Positions 55,401 to 64,000 of a DNA stretch of 64,000 nt are shown piece by piece. The stretch comes from Saccharum officinarum (lineage: Eukaryota > Streptophyta > Magnoliopsida > Poales > Poaceae). Each line of letters starts with the position of its first letter. Positions within the stretch are counted from its first letter, which is position 1. Below the pieces are notes generated by a model that worked only from the letters and a program-made list of their open reading frames with translations, searched no databases and was not told the origin of the DNA. The DNA lies in the NCBI GenBank assembly GCA_020631735.1, contig CM036168.1, positions 96,638,932-96,702,931 on the forward strand, written 5' to 3'. The position numbers and the translations under genes were made by a program.

Positions 55401-57055
55401 GGTAACACTCCTCGAGTTCGAGCCAGTGATACCGGAGGAAGTCCAGGACCAGCCGGAGCAACCTGAGTAACCAACCGGCGGAGAAGTTTCCGCAGAAGAC
55501 CTGCCTGAGTGTCCTGACCACCGGCCCTCGACCTTTCTGAAAGGCAAGCCCCGGTGCATGCTGAACCCATCAATTTTATAAATCTATCTTGAGTACTTTT
55601 AAATTATTTAATGCATTAAGTTGTAGGAGTTATATGAAAACAATTGTTGCATTATACCTGTCCTTACCCAGATATCGTACTTGAATCCTAATTTAGGTTT
55701 AGGCACGTATCAATGCTTAGCCCTGCTTAGTACGGTAGAAGTCGGGTGATTTTCGGTCATCCGCGAGATGTAGGAAAGAGTCACGAGTGGCTTTATGGCT
55801 ATCGTGGATGGAACCATACTTTAAAATGAAATTGAGACCGGGCGGGAGTTCGATAGTACAGCCGCAAGACACTTCACGTCTTGGGTGTGGAGCTATGCCC
55901 GTCTGAGTCGTTTAAGGACCGATTTGCTGTACGTCCTTGAGTCATGTTGAACGTAGTCTAACACTTAGTTGGCCGGATACGCCGTTCCGACCGCGAAGCC
56001 GAGTAATGTGATTCAGGTCGGGAATCGAATGGTAGGTTGCTTCTTGGAGGAGAGAAAGGATGTGCTTGGAGATATTGGCGTGAGACCAAGGGGGGGTTAG
56101 AGTCCCTATCACCCTTGGGGTCGCGACATCATTCGAACCCGCGATTCCTGAATCATATGATAAGGTGGCCTATGCGACCCTGGCAGGGGTGTGCACGATG
56201 AGTGTTAGAAATACCCCTCCAGCTGGATAGGAATTCGATTCGAATCGCCGTCGCTCCCGGTTAGTGAGCACTTGACTTGAGCAGCGGCAACGTAGATCTC
56301 ATTAAATGAACAGGTGGTTAAGGGAATGATACAATGTTGCCACAATTCATACCTGCTCTGAATATAATGATGATAATTGTTTGATTATAATCAAGTGCAT
56401 GTCATACTTGCTTGTCTTTGTACAGGTGCTAAGATAGATTACAGGTAAATGCTAAAAAGAACTGCTAGTACAGGTTATAAGAGTTTCAATTACTTATGCC
56501 TTTATGCAAAAATGTGATGTCAGCTAGCCTCTTATGTAAGCCTTGCATAATCCTTGGTGTCATCTTATTTCTGGTTTTTGACGGGTAAGTCTAGCTGAGT
56601 ACATTCCAGTACTCAGAGTTTATTCCCTCCTGTTGCAGATGATATGCTCTATCAAGGCTTCTGTAAAATTTGTCTCCACCCTGCGGGTGACGAAGACTAG
56701 ATCACTAGGGCGTGATCATCTTTTATATACTTTCCTGATGCGTTTGCGGGTTGTTGATAATTAAGACTGGCAGTAGTATGTGAACTAATGCGTATGTTAT
56801 GCTCCCGCTACTTTATAAACTTGGTTTGTAATAATTGCGACTCCGTGTGTGTAAACTTATTTTGGAACTACTTGTGAAATGTAACGTATGATGTTGTATG
56901 TTGAATGATGCGATCTTGATTGTAAGCAAGTTGGTTTGAAATCCTTCGTGGTTTCGATTGACTACCGAGATTATATGAGCTCAAGTTCGAAAATTTGAGC
57001 GCTTCGGTGCTTGTTTTTGTACTTGTGCTCTTATAATTTGGTCGGTTCTGTTACA
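52420..57055 (+). mobile_element. Solo LTR, 4636 bp (probably Ty3/gypsy Tekay/Del-like)
   Basis: Starts TGTAACACCTCAGG and ends GGTTCTGTTACA. TGTAAC/GTTACA are inverted and the site duplication is 5 bp. The sister repeat unit shows the empty site, so the boundaries are exact. No gag-pol frame and no second LTR copy lie within it. The GC-rich part (53040-53930) gives overlapping chance frames. A GTACTCAGAG block with a TGTTGCAG shortly after it (56611-56638) is shared with the LTR fragment at 1-856. The lineage name is from memory and tentative. Confidence 0.85.
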
Positions 57056-57389
57056 CCACCACTCGACATGGTGGTGTGTCCCAACAAACCTATAATATTA
57101 TTATTTTAAATAGAATATTTATAAGGTTATCCAAGAATATGATATAGTCAACAAGTTTATCTCCAATTTCACACCTACTTAAAAGAGAGAAATGAATAAG
57201 AAAAAGGTAAAACCACTTGCTCAAGGGGAAACCATATCAAACCAGATAAAAGCGAGGTACCACCACCCGTTTGCCAAGATGGTGTGTCGTCATGTGTTAT
57301 GTTTTGTTTAACCCAAGCAAATAGGCTAAAGTGCAATAATCAGCTCACCTACTTTTTTTTAAAGTAGGTACTTGGACATAACTAATTAA
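57056..57389 (+). repeat. 1.23 kb tandem repeat, unit 1, right part
   Basis: Resumes with CCACCACTCGACATGGTGGTG, a near-perfect hairpin, and parallels 58410-58531 and 61442-61650. A second hairpin (CCACCACCCGTTTGCC...GATGGTGTGTC) lies at 57258-57294. Confidence 0.85.
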
Positions 57390-58531
57390 ACTTACATACG
57401 GTGCCTCTCACTAACCACTTCAAAAGTACTGTATTCGTATACTTATTAGGGTCTCAATTCTCAAGATCTTTACCCCTCTGTTGTCATGCCACGTCATTTT
57501 GTTGCATTGTCAAGGAACTCAAATATGTGTAAATGTATGTATATACCCTCTATGCTAAGCATGTTAGATAACACACGTACGGTCCAGTGTCCACAATTGC
57601 TTTCTCAAGATGAGTTCGTCGTCCAGAAACAAAAGAGGTCAAGAGGTTTATCTCTAGCAATTAAGATGAGCCATGCAAGAAAGAATGAGACGAAATCGGT
57701 CTCAGTGGTGTGGATGTGGTACCAACATGTTCTCGGAGAACACACCGCCGCTAAGTGAGGTCATGTGTTCTGTATGCCCATATATAATATTATTTTTCTT
57801 TTTTAAATAATAGTTTATAGAATTGTTTATAAGACAAATGAGTTTTATCACTAGTTTCGCACTTGCTTAAAGTGGAAATGAATAAAAAAAGGACAAACTT
57901 GATTATTATATATTAAGGGAAACAATAGAGATGTTATCAAACTGAATAATTAAGAAGATACCACCACTTAGAAAAGAGGTGATGTATCACATAGCCCCAC
58001 TCTATGCTACATGTAGCTATGCAAGCAGGGTTGCAGGGTATATAAAGCAAAACTAATTAATTCTATCGACAAGAGGCTACGGGATGTATGCATAATTGTA
58101 TGGATATAATGACCCTGTTTGCTTGAACTTATCAGCCAGAATCAGTCAGTCATTCAACAGTATTTTTCTATCACAACAAATCAACATCAACACTAGTCAC
58201 CATCCAGCGAATAGGGTGAATAGTTTTTAAGAACATGGGGGGAAATCATGGTCTATAATGTTTTTCTAAAAAGAATTGGTCTATAGTATTATGCTTATAT
58301 AACATAAGACATCAAGGAGTTTACTTCTACCTGCAGCAATTGATAAATGAACGAAGTAAATAAGGAAAGGATGGAATTAGTGACCTATGGGGTGGTTTTT
58401 CAATGTACCACCACTCGACGTGGTGGTGTGTCCCAATAAACCTATAATATTATTATTTGAAATAGAATATTTATAAGGTTGTCCAAGAATATGATATAGC
58501 CAACAAGTTTATCTCCAGTTTCACACCTACT
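57390..58531 (+). repeat. 1.23 kb tandem repeat, unit 2, left part
   Basis: Starts TTACATACGGTGCCTCTCA and carries hairpins near 57740, 57962 and 58409. It contains a 108 bp MITE (58111-58218) and is split by the Helitron at 58532. Confidence 0.85.
58111..58218. mobile_element. 108 bp MITE absent from the sister unit
   Basis: GACCCTGTTTGCTTGAAC at the left and GCGAATAGGGTG at the right are inverted. AAT lies on both sides. Unit 1 lacks it at 52215-52235, showing the empty site. A relative may lie at 62910-63010 (GTTTGCTTGAAC ... GCGAATAGGGG). Confidence 0.8.
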
Positions 58532-61441
58532 TCTCTACAAATAAAACATTTGCAGAGGAATCATCCCCGGCTTCGCTTCGCTTGCTCCGCGTTCGCCCCG
58601 TCTGGTTTCGTTTGGCCTCCCCCACGTGAGCGCCCCGCCTGAGACCGCCCACGCCTCCTCTGTCGCCTGCTGCGGCTGCCCCTCGACATCCAATCCATGG
58701 CCTCACCACCACCACCGCCACCTCTCCAATCCGCTCGGGACAGGGGACCGCAGGTCGAGTCAGGGGATGGGTGGAGGTAGGGGCAGGGGAGGGTGTCAGC
58801 CATGGTGAAACCTCTCCCCTCCCAAAAGCATCGCTCCGCCCGGCCATGGTGAAGCGCGCCTCGCCTCCCAAAAGCATCGCTCCGCCTGACACTTGAAACA
58901 CACTCCCGCGGTACCCTCCGGTATCAACACCCACAAATCCCTCCTCTAGGATTGCTCGTCAAAATCTCTGCCCCGTGGGCTGCGTGCTGGCCATCGTAGC
59001 CATCAACGCCAGCGCCCCCATGACCCTTGCGTCGGGCTCTGCTGCCGCTGCGGCGGTGCATGCTTCGTGTCAGCGGCCCTTCCTTTGCCGACATTTCAAT
59101 CTCGCTCAAGCCCTGCACCGGCTGCTGCGGCCACTGGCTGCCGCCGCCACCGGCGCCCCCATGGGCTGCGCGCTGGGCCACCGCTGCCATCGTCTCCTGC
59201 ACTCCTGTGGCCCTTGCGTCGGGGCCTCTGCCACTACCACCAGCACGTGGGGAAGCTTCAAGGAACGACTGAAGCAACGACAGGTATTGATTGGCCCTTT
59301 CATGATGATGAGCACCCACAAGGTATGCCATCTCTTCTCCTCCCTTCCTGGCATGCAAAACTAAATCTTCTCTGTAAAGTGCCTCCCTGCTCTCCTTTGG
59401 TGTTAGGATGGCTCACGCATATTCAACCTTTTTTTTCTTTTGTCCTCATTGGCATGCAGAAGTACAATCCTTGTTATGGCTGAGAATTACTGGATGAGAA
59501 TGGTCTGCAAATCAGGTTGAGAGCTGAGCCCATCTAGATTTTGGTATTAATTTGTTGCTTAGATTAGAAGGTCAAAAATTGTAGCACTATACCATCTGCT
59601 CCTTTAGAAGCTCAATGTAGAATTGTAGACTATCTCATATGGAATCAACTAAACTTCTCAATCATAGGGCTAGAGAACATCAGGAGCAGTAAAATGAATA
59701 ACATGTTTAGTATCTAAGATCCTTGAATATGAGAAGAAAAAATGTACATGGTGCTGGGGGAGGAGGAGGACCTGGAGGTGCTCCTTGATGGCGTCTCGAT
59801 GGCCAGTCTCATTGGCGTGCTCTGCTAGTTTGGGGATCTCGTAGAGTGGCGTTGCTTGTTCAGATTCTGTGTTAAAACTCTAGGTTGTGCATGTAGCATG
59901 TGATTTTGTTTTTTTATCTGAGTCTTATTCTGTTGCAGCTAATTGATGCCCTTCCTTTTTGTATCAGGAGTTATTTGTGCACAGTGCAGTGTAGTTTAAT
60001 TACTTATTTGGTTGAAATTTGGGAGTGTTTTGGGCAAGTTCCTTAGCTTATTCGCTCAATCTGAGGGCCTCAGTTGGGTGAGGAATTCACTATCTTTTTT
60101 GTTTTGGACTTTTTGTTTAACAGACACTCGATGTTGGATTTTTTAGAGATGATTTTCAGGGAGTGCCATTGGATCTGGCCATTAGGGGACACCATCCTCT
60201 CTAGACTTTGGTACCAGATGTAAATGCTTGATGATATGGATATAAGTTGCATTAGATTAGAATGTAAATATGTGGTTTCAATCTTACTTCAGCACAAAAC
60301 TAGGTGACGATCTTCATATACTTAAGGAAATGACATATTGACACCTTGATGCACTCTGCTTAGTAAATTGTTAATGAAACATGTTCATCTGTACCCCCTG
60401 GGAGGGCCATTTTTGTGCTTCTCATTTGTATGATGATGTTTGGGTTGATCATGTGTTGACATATTCTTTGATTGTGAGATCTAAGTAGGGCCCCCTTGCC
60501 CAGTGGCTAGCATTCCTCTGCTCACAAGACTTGGAGCAGCAGCTTTTCAAAATCCTGTGTCTTGTGCTTGTATCTATGTTTGGCGGTCCAGCAGAAGCAA
60601 GTAGCGCCAACTTCTCATAGGATGTGGATTTTTCCCGTTATTAATTGTACTTTCCAGTTTAATTGTTAACAAGAGATCATGCTACCCTGACCGCCTCCAA
60701 TGCATACAGAGGTACTTCTGAAAGATGGTGCTTCAGAGGAGCTGCTTGAAAATATGAAGGCCGCCTCCTTGGCATGTATGTTTATTTAGTTCCATCAACG
60801 ATAGCACCATCCCAATCCCTGCAATGTGTTTGTTAAACTGCTAGAATGCTCCATTCTTGATGATTACTTGCCATGTGTTGTGATGAATTATAAAACTATT
60901 TTATTGAAAGTGGAATTAATTTTTGTCTATGAACATATACCAAATTTGCTTTCTAAAACAAAATTCCTCTAAACACATGTAGCAACTTTGGCACAGAGGT
61001 TTTTTGGATAAGGTGTATGTAGGGATAAAAAATCTTACATAAGCAAGAAATGTGAATATATCAAAGGTATTATTACGATAGCTCTTATTTCTTAAAGGAA
61101 AGGCTCTCAATTAGTTTACCAATCAGCATTTGTTGGTTCAGGTTTGGGTGCACATCTGGAGAGCGGATAGCTACATGCTAAGCATTTATTGCACTTTAGC
61201 CATCCCTTTGTGCAATTGTGCTTCGCGAACAGGGCACCAGACATCTGCAGTATATGGTTGTATCCATGATGTATACACATTCGCTATTGTAACTAATTAG
61301 TATCAGTTGCAAAGGTTGGGAGTATCAGTTACAAAGGTTGGGAGTTGCTTGTGATGTTGCTACCTTTGAACTAGCTCTTAGTGTATTATCTATGGTTAAG
61401 CATTGTTTTGTTCCCGTTGCAACGCACAAGCATGATCCTAG
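58532..61441 (+). mobile_element. Helitron, 2910 bp, non-autonomous, with exon-like inserts
   Basis: Starts TCTCTACAAATAAAAC and ends GCATGATCCTAG before a host T, with a GTTGCAAC palindrome just upstream. Unit 1 shows the uninterrupted host sequence CACACCTACTTAAAAGAGAG at 57167-57186, so there is no target duplication, as expected of Helitrons. No Rep/helicase frame. Exon-like pieces in the plus strand: one ending CACAAG|GTATGCC (59321); one between CATGCAG and a GTTGAG donor (59460-59515); and one reading VLLKDGASEELLENMKAA between a TACAG acceptor and a GTATGT donor (60710-60776). These look captured, but donor genes are unknown. Confidence 0.9.
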
Positions 61442-61760
61442 TAAAAGAGAGAAATGAATAAGAAAAAGATAAAATCACTTGCTCAAGGGGAAGCCATATC
61501 AAACCAAATAAAAGTGAGGTACCACCACCCGTTTGCCGAGATGGTGTGTCATCATGTGTTATGTTTTGTTTTGTTTAACCAAGCTAATAGGCTAAAGTGC
61601 AATAATCAGCTCACCAACTTTTTTTCAAAGTAGGTACTTGGGACAGAACTAATTAAACTTACATATGGCGCCTCTCACTAACCACTTCAAAAGTATTGTA
61701 TTCGTATACTTATTAGGGTCTCAATTCTCAAGCTCTTTATCCCTCTGTTCTCATGCCATG
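61442..61760 (+). repeat. 1.23 kb tandem repeat, end of unit 2 and start of unit 3
   Basis: Resumes TAAAAGAGAGAAATGAATAAG after the Helitron, repeats the hairpin at 61520-61555, and starts a third unit at 61660 (TTACATATGGCGCCTCTCA) that fades after about 61755. Confidence 0.85.
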
Positions 61761-62980
61761 TCTCCAGATCATCTTCCTCGCGCCTGTGCTCTTCTTCGGC
61801 TCTGGTGTGCATGCGCTCGCGCCCCTGCACATGGAGGAGGCTCGCCCCTTGCGCTTGTCACTGGCCCTGTGCCCCCCATCGGCGATCGCGCCAATGCCAG
61901 CACTTCGACGAAGCCTGGGCGTCGCGGCTCCGACCGTCACGGAGGAAGGGCATTTTGGGTAGGCCCACAAACAGGATGGATAGAGCTAGGCAAAGCTAGT
62001 TTTTTTGGCTCCTCCTCTCTCCTGCTGCTCTAGAGACCGGGAAATCCGGCACTTCATGCAAGGAGCGATGCCTTCTCGGCCCGTTTGGTAGGCAACCACC
62101 CAAAATAGCTTCAAGAATCCCTGCCAAATAGCTTGAGGAGCCGGCGACGCAGCGACCGACTTTTTTTAGTTTTTAGCCCTTTTTTTAAAGATATTCACAA
62201 ATATGCCCCTAGTGGTATCCTTTCAAAAAATAGACCCTGACCTTGGCGCCAAACTTACACGTCTCAGCGGTCCAGGGTCATTTTCTGGGTGTCATTGATG
62301 TGGTTGCCTGCGTGGCGCTGATGTGGCATGAGATCGGTGCCAATTGCTACGATGTCGAGCTATAGAAATTGGCAAATTTGAATTTTTACCATGACTTGGA
62401 TATTGAGAAATGTGGCTAACTCTATAGTTTTTACGGTGACTTGTTGTTTAATCACTTAAAATAATCTAGAAATACTTAAGACAAAAATTGATCAAGGGTT
62501 TATGTTCATGAATTAGCCTAAAAATGCTTCTAAGTGTTGGATCAATAGTTAACTCCTTTTTTCATGATGTTGTTTTGACCAGGGTAAAACTATATTTTCT
62601 TTTCTAGATATGAAGTTTGATCTTTAATAGAAGTTATAGTTTGAGTTGAGTACAACAAACTTTGCTTTTGGACCTAAACCTAAATTAGTCTTTAACATGG
62701 CCAAATAGTGACCACAAGTTTGAATATAATGTTGTTTTGGCCCCTTCAAATCTTTCTAATCCCGTGATCACCGACAGTGAATTGACATGTTTGCGACATT
62801 TTATCTTCTAAATTTGTATAGCAACTCAATTTGATACCTTACTAGGAGTTTGAATCCTCTCTGAGGAGATGACAGCAAAACAAGTCTCGTCAAGTTTGGA
62901 CTTAACCACGGTTTGCTTGAACTACTTTAGCAGTACTTTTTAGCGAATGAACAATATTTTTCTCTCACAACAAATCAACA
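61761..62980. other. Intergenic, no gene supported
   Basis: GC-rich at 61760-61960, with several chance frames, then AT-rich. A CTGATGTGGCA-type phrase near 62318 resembles the inner MULE repeat. A MITE-like piece (GTTTGCTTGAACTAC ... GCGAATAGGGG) lies at about 62912-63010. Confidence 0.4.
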
Positions 62981-63059
62981 TAAGTTAAATTTCAGCATAA
63001 GCGAATAGGGGCGGTAAAAAGCCAGACTTAGCCACGGTAATAAACTCTAGACTTAGCTA

Positions 63060-63366
63060 TATTTCCACGGGCTTACAGGTCATGTCGTGCTTACAAGTGA
63101 GATATGTTGCGTGCATGCTTGCACATGCGCGTATGGTTCGTTGCATGCACGGTACATATATACCCTTGCTAGGGTTTCTTGGAGACCCGATTCTCTTGTA
63201 AGCCGCCACAGGCGTGTAACCCAAAACTCTTGAGATAGTTAGATTGTTGCTGGCTGGTGCCCGTGGTTTTTCCCCTTCGCATTGGAGGGGGTTTCCACGT
63301 TAAATCGTGTGTCTCCGCTGTGATTGATTTCGTTTTACTTCATATTCCATACGTCGTTCATAACAA
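63060..63366 (+). mobile_element. Copia 5' LTR, 3' portion (left end not found)
   Basis: ACATATATACCC near 63148 is a likely LTR promoter TATA, and the stretch ends CATAACA just before the primer-binding site. The left LTR boundary could not be fixed. Confidence 0.5.
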
Positions 63367-63367
63367 G

Positions 63368-63379
63368 TGGTACCGGAGC
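63368..63379 (+). other. Copia primer-binding site
   Basis: TGGTACCGGAGC, two bases after the LTR end, matches the usual TGGTATCAGAGC (complement of initiator Met-tRNA) at 10 of 12 positions. Confidence 0.75.
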
Positions 63380-63398
63380 TGCGGTTGCTGTAGGGTTC

Positions 63399-63511
63399 AT
63401 GACGACGTCGATGAAGTTCGATCTTCCGTTGCTGAACTACGACACGCGGTTCTCGCTATGGCAAGTCAAGATGCGGGGAATTCTGGCGCAGACTCATGAC
63501 TACGATGAGGC
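63399..63511 (+). pseudogene. Copia gag start, truncated by another element
   Basis: ATG at 63399 opens MTTSMKFDLPLLNYDTRFSL then WQVKMRGILAQ, typical of the N-terminus of Ty1/copia Gag (the x-W-x-x-x-M core of the UBN2-type region). It is cut after about 37 codons by LTR sequence of family A at 63512. Gag would form the virus-like particle of the retrotransposon; this one cannot. Confidence 0.8.
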
Positions 63512-63647
63512 TGAAAGTCCTATGTTTGGTGTTGGTAATTAGTGACAATGCCTAAGTACTAATCCCATGCCTAAGTTATATGTAGCATATGAGGATTAGT
63601 ACACTCCAAGGTTGGTGGCAAGATGGACATGGTGATCATGATGGCCA
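63512..63647 (+). mobile_element. 5' end of a family-A LTR, truncated
   Basis: TGAAAGTCCTATGTTTGGTG follows the same wording as the 6521 solo LTR for about 135 bp, then switches abruptly to pol sequence. Confidence 0.8.
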
Positions 63648-63944
63648 CAAATCTTGTGGATGAAGGCAACATTGAAGGATTTTGGAATCAATTTCAAGAA
63701 TGTGCCATTGCTATGTGATAATGAAAGTGCCGTGAAGCTAACCAACAATCCGGTTCAACATCAAAGAACAAAGCATATTGATGTTCGCCATCATTTTATT
63801 AGAGATCATCAACAAAAGGGTGACATTGCTATTGAGAGTGTGGGCACCGAAGATCAATTAGCCGATCTATTCACCAAGCCACTTGATGAGAAGAGATTTC
63901 ACAAGCTAAAGAATGAGTTGAACATAATTGACTTCTCAACATGA
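63648..63944 (+). pseudogene. Copia RNase H domain, C-terminal part
   Basis: Reads WMKATLKDFGINF, PLLCDNESAVKL, RTKHIDVRHHFIRDH, EDQLADLFTKPLDEKRF and ends with NELNIIDFST and a stop. These are the C-terminal blocks of the Ty1/copia RNase H (Maximus/SIRE-like wording). The Asp of CDNESA is catalytic. Everything from gag to most of reverse transcriptase is missing upstream, replaced by LTR sequence, so this is a rearranged, non-coding relic. Intact copies degrade the RNA of the RNA-DNA hybrid in reverse transcription. Confidence 0.85.
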
Positions 63945-64000
63945 GTTGATGCACCCCATATATGACATGCCTCTCCTTCGAGCCCCAAGGTACAATTGGT

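Noticed and set aside
60485..60560. Possible second SINE or tRNA-like stretch in the Helitron
   Set aside because: Only a weak A-box-like phrase (CCCAGTGGCTAGC) and no acceptable B box.

Overview
The window is nuclear DNA of a panicoid grass, most likely Andropogoneae (sorghum, Miscanthus or sugarcane type). I judge this from GC-rich monocot coding exons, interrupted genes with GT-AG introns, families of MITEs typical of these grasses, a T-tailed SINE, Helitrons, and dense nesting of LTR elements, LINEs and Mutator-like elements. No bacterial or organellar features were seen.

Host genes are few and sit in the middle. A small minus-strand protein with a PFVWESQPGTP-type motif lies at 17.1-17.8 kb. 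Two tandem minus-strand paralogues of an unidentified multi-pass membrane protein lie at 23.3-26.9 kb and 29.4-31.0 kb. Both have a tiny first exon ending CAG before a phase-0 intron; the second carries a frameshift. A minus-strand CBL-interacting protein kinase (CIPK/SnRK3) has its whole coding region in one exon at 32.2-33.8 kb, with a probable 5'UTR intron running up to 34.8 kb.

The left third is nested repeats. An LTR fragment (1-856) is followed by a decayed LINE. An 11.9 kb Mutator-like element (2860-14773) splits the LINE near its end. The Mutator-like element carries a broken MURA-type transposase and a broken plant-mobile-domain (PMD) gene on the minus strand, facing a broken zinc-finger gene on the plus strand. 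The PMD gene is itself split by a solo copia-type LTR (6521-8370).

The right half (35-64 kb) is almost entirely repeats: MITEs with clear target-site duplications, a second solo LTR of the same copia-type family (40536-42475), two hAT elements side by side, two Helitron regions, and a tandem repeat with a period near 1.23 kb. One unit of that repeat is split by a 4.6 kb solo LTR, and another by a MITE and a 2.9 kb Helitron. Removing these insertions restores regular spacing. The window ends in a truncated copia gag cut by a rearranged copia element that joins LTR sequence directly to RNase H.
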